Below are positions 26,517 to 36,570 of a stretch of 64,000 nucleotides of DNA, in pieces. The stretch comes from DATBRC01 sp036560485 (GTDB lineage Bacteria > Pseudomonadota > Gammaproteobacteria > Burkholderiales > Burkholderiaceae_D). The DNA is taken from positions 38,914 to 102,913 of the forward strand of contig DATBRC010000050.1 of the NCBI GenBank assembly GCA_036560485.1. The letters run 5' to 3'. Both the position numbers and the translations under genes were made by a program. The notes beneath the pieces are model-generated. The model saw nothing but the letters and a program-made list of their open reading frames with translations. It did no database searches and was not told where the DNA came from. Position 1 is the stretch's first letter; each line of letters starts with the position of its first letter.

Positions 26517-27026
26517 ATGTATTCAGCAACGACATCCAAAGCCAAGTATCCACCGACCTTGTTTGAGAGGCTGGCTGATAACGCACCGACAGAGTTGATT
26601 GAAAAAAATCCATTGAAATTGATCACCGCCGAAGAGTTGAAAGATTCAGTAGCAAAAGATCTGGAAGCTTTACTGAATTGCCGTTGCGGTTATGTCGATG
26701 ACATTTTCCGCCGCTTTCCGGAAGCACTGAATTCAATGTGCAGTTACGGCATGAACGATTTTGTGGGGTTGAGCCTGGCAAATCCGGCAGATCGAAATTT
26801 TATTTGCCGTTCATTGGAGCGAACCATTTCGATACATGAACGGCGTCTCAAGCAGGTTCAGGTATCTCTTGAAGTAGAGGATGGTGCAGTGAACCGGCTC
26901 AAGTTTGCAATCAATGCATTATTGCTGGTGCATCCATCAACCGAGCCAGTCTATTTTGACGCGATGCTGCAACCATCTACGCTTCAATATTCCGTTAGCA
27001 AATCCAAACGTAGCGCGACTATATAA
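26517..27026 (+). CDS. tssE: T6SS baseplate protein TssE (gp25-like)
   Basis: A 169-residue gp25/lysozyme-like baseplate protein. Signatures are PTLFERLADNAP, then SVAKDLEALLNCRCGYVDDIFRRFPEALNSMCSYGMNDF, with RSLERTISIHERRL. It joins the sheath to the baseplate. No ribosome-binding site is obvious, and the start ATG at 26517 follows the hcp terminator closely. The stop is two bases before tssF. Confidence 0.93.
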   Translation: MYSATTSKAKYPPTLFERLADNAPTELIEKNPLKLITAEELKDSVAKDLEALLNCRCGYVDDIFRRFPEALNSMCSYGMNDFVGLSLANPADRNFICRSLERTISIHERRLKQVQVSLEVEDGAVNRLKFAINALLLVHPSTEPVYFDAMLQPSTLQYSVSKSKRSATI

Positions 27027-27028
27027 CG

Positions 27029-28870
27029 ATGGACACATTGCTGCCTTATTACGAGCGTGAACTGACTTTCCTGCGACGGTTATCTCATGATTTCGCCAGG
27101 CGCCATCCCAAGGTCGCCGGCAGGTTATTGATTTCCGGCGAAACCTGCGAAGATCCTCATATCGAGCGTTTGATTGAATCGTTCGCCTTTTTAACCGGCC
27201 GAATTCATAAAAAGCTCGATGACGATTTTCCGGAAATTACGGATTCGTTGTTGCAGGTTATTTACCCTCAATACTTGCGTCCGTTTCCCTCTGCGTCCAT
27301 TGCGCATTTCAATTGTGCCAACGCAGCTGCGCAGTTGACGAAAGCATCGCGCATTCCACGACATACGATGCTCAATACGCGGCCGGTACGCGGATTGCCG
27401 TGCCGTTTTACGACAGCCTATGATGTCGACATTTGGCCACTGCGCATCGAGAAGTCGAGCTACGAAAATATATTCGATGCCGCAGGATTGCGCAGCGAAA
27501 TGGCGCGTTCGGTCAGTTCCGTTATACGCATCGATATTGCCGCAATCTCTGAACAAACAACGCTCGATATGCTGCCTCTCGGTAAGTTGAGGTTGTTTTT
27601 GAATGGAGAACCATCGCTGGTTTCGATGATTCGCGAGGCATTGTTTTCCAAAGCAGTCGGCCTATGGGTATCCAACGCGACAACCAATGAGAAACTCGAT
27701 CTGCCATTGAGCGCGATTCAACCGGTTGGATTCGCAGCCGATGAAGCGCTATTGGAACAAGATGCACGTTCGCATCGCGCTTATCAATTGATGCTTGAGT
27801 ATTTTGCATTTCCCGAAAAATTCAATTTCGTCGATATTGATTTATCGGCGTTAAAAGGCAAACTTCCCAAGCAAACGCGCAACATAGAGCTGCGGATCGG
27901 ATTGAATCTGGGTGTTGATAATCAGTCCGCGGCAAATCTCCTTGACCGCATTGGTAAAGAGAACTTTGTGCTCGGATGCACGCCGGTTGTGAATCTTTTC
28001 AATCAGGCACCTGAGCCGATTCGTATTACGGATATGGCGACCAGTTATCCCATTATTGTGGATAGCCGCAGACCGCAGTCGTACGAAATATACGATATCA
28101 AGCGTGTTTATAAAGTACAGAAGAACAATGATGGAGAGGAGGTCAATGAATTCCGGCCATTCTATTCATTACGTCATGGCGAGTCGCATGATGGGCCTGC
28201 GCGCTATTGGCATGCCGGCTACGTTGATGAGACGGTATCCAGCAGCTATTCGATGGAGATATCGTTAGTCGATTCGACTTTGGATCCGCAGCGCGCCGAG
28301 ACCAACACTTTAAGTCTCGACCTGGTGTGCACCAATCGCGATTTGCCGGCACAGTTGCCTTTTGGACTGGCAGATGGCGACCTGTTCATCGAAGGCGGCT
28401 CGATCGCCAAGACTATCCATTTCTTGAAGAAGCCGACGCAAAGCTATCGCTTCCCTCGCGGGCGCGGTGCACAGTGGCGTTTGATTTCGCACCTATCGCT
28501 GAATCATTTGTCGTTGTCAGGCACGGGTGTGGATGCAATCAAGGAAATATTGACGCTGTACGACATTACACGTTCGATTCAAAACAATCGGCAAGTGACC
28601 GGTATTGTTTCGATAGAACAGCGTCCCGCGATGGCGCGTATCGGCGGCAATCCTTTCCCGACATTTGCGCGTGGCATGGAAATCCGTATCAAGGTAGATG
28701 AATCCCACTATGCAGGGATAGGCTTATTCATGTTTGCACAGATATTGGATCATTTCTTTGGTCTATATGTGCATACCAATAGCTTCACGCAGTTGATCAT
28801 CGTATCAAATCAAACAGGACAGGAGTTGGTGGCATGCCCAGTACGAAACGGCGAGTCGATCCTAGCCTGA
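27029..28870 (+). CDS. tssF: T6SS baseplate protein TssF
   Basis: A 613-residue wedge protein. It starts LPYYERELTFLRRLSHDFARRHPKVAGRL and has DPHIERLIESFAFLTGRIHKKLDDDFPEITDSLL, and QYLRPFPSASI, all strong TssF signatures. TssF with TssG and TssK forms the baseplate wedge. It overlaps the tssG start by 37 bases, so translation of the two is likely coupled. Confidence 0.95.
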   Translation: MDTLLPYYERELTFLRRLSHDFARRHPKVAGRLLISGETCEDPHIERLIESFAFLTGRIHKKLDDDFPEITDSLLQVIYPQYLRPFPSASIAHFNCANAAAQLTKASRIPRHTMLNTRPVRGLPCRFTTAYDVDIWPLRIEKSSYENIFDAAGLRSEMARSVSSVIRIDIAAISEQTTLDMLPLGKLRLFLNGEPSLVSMIREALFSKAVGLWVSNATTNEKLDLPLSAIQPVGFAADEALLEQDARSHRAYQLMLEYFAFPEKFNFVDIDLSALKGKLPKQTRNIELRIGLNLGVDNQSAANLLDRIGKENFVLGCTPVVNLFNQAPEPIRITDMATSYPIIVDSRRPQSYEIYDIKRVYKVQKNNDGEEVNEFRPFYSLRHGESHDGPARYWHAGYVDETVSSSYSMEISLVDSTLDPQRAETNTLSLDLVCTNRDLPAQLPFGLADGDLFIEGGSIAKTIHFLKKPTQSYRFPRGRGAQWRLISHLSLNHLSLSGTGVDAIKEILTLYDITRSIQNNRQVTGIVSIEQRPAMARIGGNPFPTFARGMEIRIKVDESHYAGIGLFMFAQILDHFFGLYVHTNSFTQLIIVSNQTGQELVACPVRNGESILA

Positions 28871-29949
28871 TAGATCGTCTCAGGGACGAGCCACACCGCT
28901 TCGAATTTTTTCAGGCGGTGCGGTTGTTGATGAATCATTACAGGAAAGATGCCGGCGCCGGGCAGGATATGGACATTCTCGGACAAGTGATTCAGTTTCG
29001 TAGCTCGGTATCGCTCGCTTTCCCCGCCAGTGAAATTGAAGCCCTCGACTTTGAAACCGACCAACCTGATGCGTCTGAAAGCGCAGAAGAAATCGGCGTT
29101 ATTAACCGGCGTAAAAACAAGCGCATGCGCTTCCGGAAGGTTTCGATCACGCCATCGTTTATCGGCTTGACCGGGCCGATGGGTGTCATGCCAAGACATT
29201 ACACGCATTACGTGGCCGACCGCGAAATGTACCATCGCGACAAAGCGACGCGCGCGTTTCTCGATATATTCACCACACGTGCTGTCGCATTGTTTTACCA
29301 GACATGGTTGAAGCACCGCTTGCATCTGCAGTTTGAAGCAGATAGCAAAAACCGATTTTTACCAATGATTTTGAGTTTGTCCGGCATGGGATTGTCGGGC
29401 ACGCGCGGACGGCTGGAAGGGGATGCCAAGGGTATTGCCGATGATACCTTGGCGTATTACGCGACTGCGCTACGTGAACGGCCTCAATCGGTCCAGTGGT
29501 TTTCTCGCGTGGTAGCGGATTATTTTGAAGTGCAATGCAAAGTGGAACAGTTCATCGGCCAATGGCTTCAATTACCGGAACGTGAACTCACCAGATTGGG
29601 AACGGCAAACTGCGGCTTGGGAACAACAACATTTTGCGGCACCAGAATTTGGGACCGGAATACCAAAGTCAGATTAACCGTCGGACCGATGCGCAGAGCA
29701 CAATTTGACGGCTTTCTGCCAGGTAGCAACGCCGCTGAAAATTTAAAACAATTTTTCAAGCTAATGGTCGGCGCCACCTTCGACTGTGAAGTGCGCCTGA
29801 TTCTAGACAAACGCGATTTAGCTCCGGCAAGCCTGAAGCCAGGTTTAGGTGGCACACGACTGGGCTGGAATGGATGGATGAAATCGCAGCAACATGATGC
29901 TGATTCTCACGATGTCGCGTATTTAATTAGCGCTGCAGATCCGGCATAA
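28834..29949 (+). CDS. tssG: T6SS baseplate protein TssG
   Basis: A 371-residue wedge protein. Signatures are LRDEPHRFEFFQAVRLLMNH, VIQFRSSVSLAFPASEIE, MRFRKVSITPSFIGLTGPMGVMPRHYT, and FLDIFTTRAVALFYQTWLKHR. It acts as the TssF2-TssG heterotrimer partner. Its first codons lie inside the end of tssF. The product's length and motifs are intact. Confidence 0.95.
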   Translation: MPSTKRRVDPSLIDRLRDEPHRFEFFQAVRLLMNHYRKDAGAGQDMDILGQVIQFRSSVSLAFPASEIEALDFETDQPDASESAEEIGVINRRKNKRMRFRKVSITPSFIGLTGPMGVMPRHYTHYVADREMYHRDKATRAFLDIFTTRAVALFYQTWLKHRLHLQFEADSKNRFLPMILSLSGMGLSGTRGRLEGDAKGIADDTLAYYATALRERPQSVQWFSRVVADYFEVQCKVEQFIGQWLQLPERELTRLGTANCGLGTTTFCGTRIWDRNTKVRLTVGPMRRAQFDGFLPGSNAAENLKQFFKLMVGATFDCEVRLILDKRDLAPASLKPGLGGTRLGWNGWMKSQQHDADSHDVAYLISAADPA

Positions 29950-29989
29950 GCGAAAGATACTCAATAATTTTTACCTGAATTTATAAAAT

Positions 29990-32725
29990 ATGACTGCAAA
30001 TCTAAAAGTGCTTATTGGAAAATTGAACTCGCCATGCAGAAAAGCGGCAGAGCAAGCTGTCAATTATTGCGTGTCGCGCGGACAATATGAAGTCGATGTC
30101 GAGCACTTGTTTTTAGCATTGTTGGATAACACGCAAAGCGATTTTTCGTTGCTGGCAAAACGATCTGGCATCAGTGCGGCTGCTCTGGAAAAAGACTTGT
30201 TGACTGAAATAGGTAACTTCAAAACAGGCAATACGCGCACGCCTGTTTTTTCTGTTCACTTGCCAAAATTATTCGAGCATGCGTGGTTATTGGCTTCTCT
30301 CGATAGCCAAACTACACGTATCCGCAGCGGGCATTTATTGCTGGCGCTGTTGACTGAACCCGACTTGTCGCAGCTTGCTTATCGCGGCTCCAAACAATTC
30401 GTCAAATTTTCTGCGGACGAGTTGAAACATAAGTTGAGTGAGATTACTGCGGATTATCCGGAAGCAGCAGAGTCGATCAGCACAACCAGCGGCAATGATT
30501 CGGCTGCATCAGCAGAAGAGATGGCTGATTCGCAAACAGAGCAGGGCGCACAATCTGCTGCGCGCGGCAAAACACCGGCACTCGATCAATTCACCAGCAA
30601 TCTGACGCAACGCGCGCGCGATGGCAAGATTGATCCGGTTATTGGACGCGATGCGGAAATTCGCCAAGTCATCGATATCCTGATGCGCCGCCGGCAAAAC
30701 AATCCGATCCTTACAGGTGAGGCAGGCGTTGGCAAGACAGCCGTTGTTGAAGGATTGGCGCAGCGCATTGCAGAAAAAGACGTGCCACCGCCATTGCAAG
30801 GTGTAGAGCTGCATGTACTTGACCTTGGTTTGCTGCAAGCTGGTGCGAGTGTTAAAGGTGAATTTGAAAATCGCCTAAGGAACGTGATCGAGGAAGTCAA
30901 ACGCAGCCCGCATCCGATCATCCTTTTCATCGATGAGGCGCATACGATGATCGGCGCCGGCGGCCAGGCTGGACAAAACGATGCAGCCAATTTATTGAAG
31001 CCTGCATTGGCGCGAGGTGAATTGCGCACGATCGCTGCGACGACATGGAGCGAGTACAAAAAATATTTTGAAAAGGATGCAGCACTGGCGCGGCGTTTTC
31101 AGGTCGTAAAAGTCGAAGAGCCTTCTGAAACAGTTGCTTGCTCGATGTTGCGCGGCATGGCGAGCCGGATGGAAAGTCATTTCAATGTACGTGTGATGGA
31201 AGAAGCGATCGTTGAAGCAGTGCGTTTGTCTGCACGCTATATCAGTGGTCGTCAGTTGCCGGACAAGGCGATCAGCGTGCTCGATACTGCATGCGCGCGT
31301 GTCGCGTTGGGGCAATCTGCCACACCTGCAGCAATTGAAGATACGCGCAGAATGGATACAGCTTTGACGGAAGAAATTGACGCGCTCAACAAGGAATTGG
31401 CGATTGGCGGCAAACACGCAGAACGCTTGGGTGAATTGTCTGCACAACGCGAAGAAGTGCGCAAGCAATTGGCTGCGAATGAAGAACGCTGGGCAAAGGA
31501 AATTCAGCTGGTAGAGAAGATCCATGTTTTGCGTGCAGAACTTGAAAATGAAGGTGCCAAAGCAGTAGATGCACAATCTAAATCTTCGGCGAATTCAACA
31601 ACAGCCAAAGCAAAACGCAATGCACCGGCAAGCGCCCAACTCAAAGAGTTCATCCTGCTGCAAGAAGAACTATTCAAACTGCAAGGTGAGATGCCGCTGG
31701 TGCCGGTATGCGTCGATGGCCAAACAGTCGGCGAGATTGTTTCCGCCTGGACCGGCATCCCATTAGGCAAGATGATCAAGGATGAGATCAAAACCGTCCT
31801 CAACCTGAAACCATTGCTGGAAGAGCGCGTGATTGGACAATCGCATGCATTGGAACAAGTCGCACAACGCGTGCGTACCGCGCGTGCCAACATCGAAGAT
31901 CCTAACAAACCGAAAGGCGTGTTCTTGTTCGTTGGCCCTTCCGGTGTCGGTAAAACCGAAACGGCGCTGGCGCTGGCTGAAACACTATATGGCGGTGAAC
32001 GTAATCTGATCACGATCAACATGTCGGAATATCAGGAAGCACATAGCGTATCGGGATTGAAAGGTTCTCCACCAGGATATGTTGGCTATGGCGAAGGTGG
32101 CGTGCTGACGGAAGCCGTGCGCAGAAAACCGTACAGCGTGGTATTGCTGGATGAAGTGGAAAAAGCACATCCCGATGTATTGGAATTGTTTTTCCAGGTA
32201 TTCGACAAGGGTGTATTGGATGATGCTGAAGGCCGCGAAATCGACTTCAAGAATACGGTCATCATCCTGACATCCAATGTGGCGACACAAACGATCATGC
32301 AGGCATGCCTCAACAAACCACCTGAAGAGCGCCCGGACGCCGAAGCATTGAGCGAAGCGATTCGTCCTCAATTGTTTAAAGCATTCAAACCGGCTTTTCT
32401 TGGACGCATGAAGGTCATTCCTTATTTTCCGCTGGAAGACGATATTCTTGCCGAGATTATCAATCTGAAGTTGAACAGGATTGGCCGCCGCATTGAAGAG
32501 AATCATAAAGCTGATTTCACTTATGGCGACGATGTGGTGGAAGCGGTGCTGGCACGCTGTACCGAAGTCGATTCAGGTGCGCGCAATGTGGACCATATCT
32601 TGAATGGCACGATGCTGCCCGAGATAGCCGAAACTGTGTTGGCACGGATGGCAGAAGGAAAGCCGATCAAGAAAGTCAAGATTGCGGTAACAAAAGACAG
32701 CAATTTCAGTTACAGAATCAGTTAG
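29990..32725 (+). CDS. clpV: T6SS ATPase ClpV (TssH)
   Basis: A 911-residue AAA+ unfoldase that recycles the contracted sheath. The N-terminal domain (about 1-165) has two Clp-N repeats. AAA domain 1 carries GEAGVGKTAVVEGL and ILFIDEAHTMIG; AAA domain 2 carries GPSGVGKTETALALAE and VVLLDEVEKAHP. Between them is the coiled-coil M domain (about 440-530). The low-complexity linker around residues 165-205 is Ser/Ala/Gln-rich. ClpB is the alternative, but location in the T6SS operon and the diverged N-domain support ClpV. Confidence 0.95.
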   Translation: MTANLKVLIGKLNSPCRKAAEQAVNYCVSRGQYEVDVEHLFLALLDNTQSDFSLLAKRSGISAAALEKDLLTEIGNFKTGNTRTPVFSVHLPKLFEHAWLLASLDSQTTRIRSGHLLLALLTEPDLSQLAYRGSKQFVKFSADELKHKLSEITADYPEAAESISTTSGNDSAASAEEMADSQTEQGAQSAARGKTPALDQFTSNLTQRARDGKIDPVIGRDAEIRQVIDILMRRRQNNPILTGEAGVGKTAVVEGLAQRIAEKDVPPPLQGVELHVLDLGLLQAGASVKGEFENRLRNVIEEVKRSPHPIILFIDEAHTMIGAGGQAGQNDAANLLKPALARGELRTIAATTWSEYKKYFEKDAALARRFQVVKVEEPSETVACSMLRGMASRMESHFNVRVMEEAIVEAVRLSARYISGRQLPDKAISVLDTACARVALGQSATPAAIEDTRRMDTALTEEIDALNKELAIGGKHAERLGELSAQREEVRKQLAANEERWAKEIQLVEKIHVLRAELENEGAKAVDAQSKSSANSTTAKAKRNAPASAQLKEFILLQEELFKLQGEMPLVPVCVDGQTVGEIVSAWTGIPLGKMIKDEIKTVLNLKPLLEERVIGQSHALEQVAQRVRTARANIEDPNKPKGVFLFVGPSGVGKTETALALAETLYGGERNLITINMSEYQEAHSVSGLKGSPPGYVGYGEGGVLTEAVRRKPYSVVLLDEVEKAHPDVLELFFQVFDKGVLDDAEGREIDFKNTVIILTSNVATQTIMQACLNKPPEERPDAEALSEAIRPQLFKAFKPAFLGRMKVIPYFPLEDDILAEIINLKLNRIGRRIEENHKADFTYGDDVVEAVLARCTEVDSGARNVDHILNGTMLPEIAETVLARMAEGKPIKKVKIAVTKDSNFSYRIS

Positions 32726-32792
32726 CAAGCCGGAATAATAAGATGCTGTTTCACGCCACGTTGGAATAGCGCTGAAAGTGAATGGAGCAAGT

Positions 32793-33854
32793 ATGAATCC
32801 AAAATTTGAAGGTATGTTTGAGGCCGTTTCCGAATCATCAATGTGTGGCGAGGATTTATCGTACTCGCCGGAATTCGATCGCATAAAGGAAGCACGGCGT
32901 GAAGATGATGCAACGATTGAGTATGGTGAATGGCAGAGCGATCTGAAGCAGGCTAATTGGCCGTTGGTGGTCGAGTCGTGCACCGATTTGCTGATCAAGC
33001 GCAGTAAAGACCTGCGGCTCTCCGCCTGGTTGACTGAAGGTCTGGTCAAAACCAACGGACTGGCCGGATTGGCCGATGGCATCGATGTCGCCGTCCGTTT
33101 GATTGAGCGCTTCGGCGGGAAAATTCATCCGCAACCGGAAGCGGGCGATCAAGAGCAACGGATCGGCAATATTTCATGGCTTGTAATGCGCATGGCTCAA
33201 TTGGTGCGCCAGATCCCGATTACGCAATCCAAGGTTGGGCAGTTCAATTTGAACGATTATGAATCGGCCCGCCTGTTGCAAACGCAGCTGCAGCGCAATC
33301 CGGATGCAGTTCCTGAAGATAAGGTGACATTGGATAAATTCGCAGTGGCAGCGTCCAAAACGGATAAAACACGTTACACCGGTTGGCTGGCGGATGCAGC
33401 GCATTGCCGTTCTTCTTTGGCTGAGTTGGTGCGCGTTGCCGACACGTTGTTCGGGAATGATGGTCCATCCTTCGGGCCTTTGTCAGAAAGCCTGGAAGCG
33501 ATTGAAGATCGTCTGCAAAGAATCGCAAAGGAGCTGGGCATTATTTCAGCCGCCGAAACAACATCTGAAAATGCATCAGAGGACCAAGCGGAAAACGAAG
33601 CAGGAAATGCCGCTTCCTCGATCCGTAGCGGTCCGATCAAGACACGTGCGCAAGCGCTGGACCAGTTACGCCAGGTCGCGACATTCTTCCGCAATACCGA
33701 ACCGCATAGCCCGGTCGCTTATCTGGCCGACAAGGCAGCGCATTGGGGCGATATGCCTTTGCACGTCTGGCTGCGCAGTGTCATGAAGGATCAAGGCGGC
33801 TTGTCCCATATTGAAGAGCTGCTTGGGCTTGGCCAGCATTCCGAGCAAGAATAG
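32793..33854 (+). CDS. tssA: T6SS assembly protein TssA
   Basis: A 353-residue protein with an N-terminal ImpA domain: GEDLSYSPEFDRIKEARREDD, then DLLIKRSKDLRLSAWLTEGLVKTNGLAGLADGIDV. The C-terminal part includes GPIKTRAQALDQLRQVATFFRNTEPHSPVAYLADKAAHWG, typical of short TssA. It helps initiate the baseplate and tube/sheath polymerisation. ATG 32793 has GGAG ahead of it and starts the conserved domain; an ATG at 32778 is in frame but lacks such a site. It is the last gene of the rightward operon. Confidence 0.93.
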   Translation: MNPKFEGMFEAVSESSMCGEDLSYSPEFDRIKEARREDDATIEYGEWQSDLKQANWPLVVESCTDLLIKRSKDLRLSAWLTEGLVKTNGLAGLADGIDVAVRLIERFGGKIHPQPEAGDQEQRIGNISWLVMRMAQLVRQIPITQSKVGQFNLNDYESARLLQTQLQRNPDAVPEDKVTLDKFAVAASKTDKTRYTGWLADAAHCRSSLAELVRVADTLFGNDGPSFGPLSESLEAIEDRLQRIAKELGIISAAETTSENASEDQAENEAGNAASSIRSGPIKTRAQALDQLRQVATFFRNTEPHSPVAYLADKAAHWGDMPLHVWLRSVMKDQGGLSHIEELLGLGQHSEQE

Positions 33855-33862
33855 TTGACCCA

Positions 33863-33888
33863 AATTGGCCAGCCGTAGCCGGCCAATT
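33863..33888. terminator. Hairpin after tssA
   Basis: AATTGGCC pairs perfectly with GGCCAATT around AGCCGTAGCC, nine bases after the tssA stop. There is no T run on the plus strand, so it may act with Rho or protect the 3' end. Confidence 0.5.
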
Positions 33889-34066
33889 GAAAACCGAATA
33901 ATAATCCCTCCAATTGCCCATTGCACCAATGCCAGGTGGAATGAGTGTCAAGCAGTGTTCGACTCAAAAGAACATACAATACGTATAATTCTTCGTTTGA
34001 CATCAGAACAATACGCTTGATCGCCGGCATATCACTTGCCCGGTAATCTGCATTATCGGACTTACC

Positions 34067-36511
34067 ATGAATAGAATCGGTCGCAACGACCCATGCCACT
34101 GTGGCAGTGGCAAAAAATACAAGCAATGCTGCATGCAACGGGAAGAGGGCGCCTCGCCAATGCAGTCATCTCAAGCGGCACCAAGAACTGTGCAAATTTC
34201 CAGAGCGTTGCAAACGGCATTGGAGCATCATCAATCGGGCCGCTTTGCAGATGCCGAGACAATCTATCGCCAGGTATTGAAAGTTGATCCGGTCAATTTC
34301 GATGCGCTGCATATGCTGGGGGTATTGGCGTATCAAGTAGGCCAGCATGCTCAAGCGATCGACATCATTAATCAGGCCATTCGGCTGGATGCCTCGGATC
34401 CGCTTGCGCATAACAATATCGGGAATGCTTATCGTGCGCTGGGGCGTCATGAAGAAGCGCTGGCAAGCTTCCAAAAAGCGCTGTCTATCAAGCCCGATTT
34501 TTATCAGGTGCAAAACAATGTAGGGGAAACGTATCGAGTGATGGGACACTTGGATGATGCGTTGACGACGTTCCAAAGTGTGTTGTCGATCGATCCAAAT
34601 TATGCGGAAGCGCACAATAACTTGGGACTCGTGATGCAGGCGCAAGGCAAGCTTGATGACGCGATAGATTGCTTTAACAAGGCTCTATCTATCAAGCCCG
34701 ATTATGCGAAGGCGCAAAATAATCTCGGAAACGTTTTTCGTGCAATGGGAAAAACGGCAGAAGCACAGGATTGCTATAGCAAGGCGCTGTCCCTGAATCC
34801 GGAACTTCCCGAGGCGCTCATCGCAATGGGGAGCCTGCTTAAAGAACAGGGTAATCTGAAGAAAGCGCTTCTATGTACGCAAAAAGCGCTGCAAATCCAA
34901 CCAGCGGAAGCAGCCTATTGGAGCTTGTATGCAGAAATGATCAAATTACTTAGCGTTGATGCACTGGACCTGATCCATGTGCCAACCCTGCTGCAAGCAT
35001 TTAAAAAAGAGAATATCGATCCGCAGAAATTGGAACATGTTTCAGTTGCGCTCATTTGCAATGAAACACAAACCAGACAATTGCTGACGATGGCAAACGA
35101 TGCAGAAGATGGCCTTCAACAGATTGAGAAAGAGTTGGCCAACGGACGGCTTAAAGCGTTGATCGAGATGCCGTTATTGCTGGCCGTTTTGGAAGAAACC
35201 GTTGTCACCAATTATCGATTGGAGAAGTTGCTCGTATCAATCCGGCATGCGTTGCTTGCTGCAGTAATCCGCGCGGTAAATCCGGTAGAGGATAAATCAT
35301 GGCAACGATTTATTTCTGCTTTGGCATTGCAGTGTTTTGCGAATGAATACATTTATGCCGTAACATCCGAAGAGCAGCAATGGCAACACACATTGCAAAA
35401 GCGAATCGCTGCATCGATCGATAAAAAAGAAAGCTATCCCATTCATACGTTGATGTTGCTGGGGACTTATCAGCCGCTGTACCGTCTCGGTTTTTCTGAA
35501 AATCTTCAATCCAGCTACTCGGCAGAAACCCATATTCAATCCGTGATGCAACGCCAACTGATTGAACCGGCCGAAGAACAAAAGATTAAAACGATGCTCC
35601 CCAGCCTGACAGGTATCGGCAATGCCACTTCTCAGGCAGTGCGTCAGCAATATGAAGAAAATCCATATCCACAATGGCGCAGACGCGGCGGTTCAGGGCA
35701 AGGACAGTCGGTTCAGATGGCTCTGCAACAGAGATTCCCGCATCAGAAATTTTCGGCACATTCACCAGACTCGCCTGAAATCCTCATTGCAGGTTGCGGT
35801 ACAGGCAGCGATGCTGTGCAAGTTGTTAACAGCTTTAAACATGCAAAAATCCTGGCCATTGATATAAGCTTGACCAGTTTGGCGTATGCCAAGCGTGCGA
35901 CACAGCAATTTGGCATTAACAATATCGAATTTCGGCAAGCCGATATTCTGGAGTTGGGCTCGCTGGATCGACAGTTCGATGTCATTGTCTGTGGCGGCGT
36001 CTTGCATCACATGCGTGATCCATTGGCCGGATGGCGTAACCTGGCAGGATTGTTACGGCCAAATGGCTATATGAATATCGGCTTGTACAGCCGGAGGGCG
36101 CGGCACGAAGTCACGAGAATGCGTCAACTGATTCAAGAAAAAGGGTATCCATCCACTCTTGAAGGCATTCGTCAATTCAGATCAGATGTGATGGCAAAAA
36201 ACGCCGACATCGATATCGGCAGTCTTGCCATTACACCGGATTTTTATAGCACAAGTGCGTGCCGCGATTTGGTATTCCATGTGGAAGAGCATTTGTTTTC
36301 TCCATTGGAAATTCAATCGCATTTGAAACAGCTTGGCCTGGAATTTTTGGGATTCGAGCTTTCCAATCCGGTAGTCAAAGATATGTATCATGAGCGATTC
36401 CCGGAAAACATTGCATGCGATTCGCTAGACAATTGGGAATTGCTTGAAATAGAAAAGCCGCAAATCTTCGCAGGCATGTATCAGTTTTGGGTAAGGAAGA
36501 GTCTTGCTTGA
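34067..36511 (+). CDS. SEC-C / TPR / methyltransferase fusion protein
   Basis: An 814-residue three-part protein. Residues 1-25 hold a SEC-C zinc motif (RNDPCHCGSGKKYKQCC). Residues about 45-295 form six to seven TPR repeats, several nearly alike (LGNVFRAMGKTAEAQDCYSKAL). A helical middle (about 300-560) follows, then a class I SAM-methyltransferase with ILIAGCGTGSD (about 571) and FDVIVCGGVLHHMRDPLAGWRNL. No signal peptide is present, so it is cytoplasmic. The substrate is unknown; TPR-methyltransferases of this sort occur near glycosylation and surface loci. It lies 212 bases past tssA and could be T6SS-linked only by position. Confidence 0.82.
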   Translation: MNRIGRNDPCHCGSGKKYKQCCMQREEGASPMQSSQAAPRTVQISRALQTALEHHQSGRFADAETIYRQVLKVDPVNFDALHMLGVLAYQVGQHAQAIDIINQAIRLDASDPLAHNNIGNAYRALGRHEEALASFQKALSIKPDFYQVQNNVGETYRVMGHLDDALTTFQSVLSIDPNYAEAHNNLGLVMQAQGKLDDAIDCFNKALSIKPDYAKAQNNLGNVFRAMGKTAEAQDCYSKALSLNPELPEALIAMGSLLKEQGNLKKALLCTQKALQIQPAEAAYWSLYAEMIKLLSVDALDLIHVPTLLQAFKKENIDPQKLEHVSVALICNETQTRQLLTMANDAEDGLQQIEKELANGRLKALIEMPLLLAVLEETVVTNYRLEKLLVSIRHALLAAVIRAVNPVEDKSWQRFISALALQCFANEYIYAVTSEEQQWQHTLQKRIAASIDKKESYPIHTLMLLGTYQPLYRLGFSENLQSSYSAETHIQSVMQRQLIEPAEEQKIKTMLPSLTGIGNATSQAVRQQYEENPYPQWRRRGGSGQGQSVQMALQQRFPHQKFSAHSPDSPEILIAGCGTGSDAVQVVNSFKHAKILAIDISLTSLAYAKRATQQFGINNIEFRQADILELGSLDRQFDVIVCGGVLHHMRDPLAGWRNLAGLLRPNGYMNIGLYSRRARHEVTRMRQLIQEKGYPSTLEGIRQFRSDVMAKNADIDIGSLAITPDFYSTSACRDLVFHVEEHLFSPLEIQSHLKQLGLEFLGFELSNPVVKDMYHERFPENIACDSLDNWELLEIEKPQIFAGMYQFWVRKSLA

Positions 36512-36570
36512 AGCAATCCATCACAATTTAAAAAATAAACAACATGATGAAAACAACCGGGGAGATGCAA

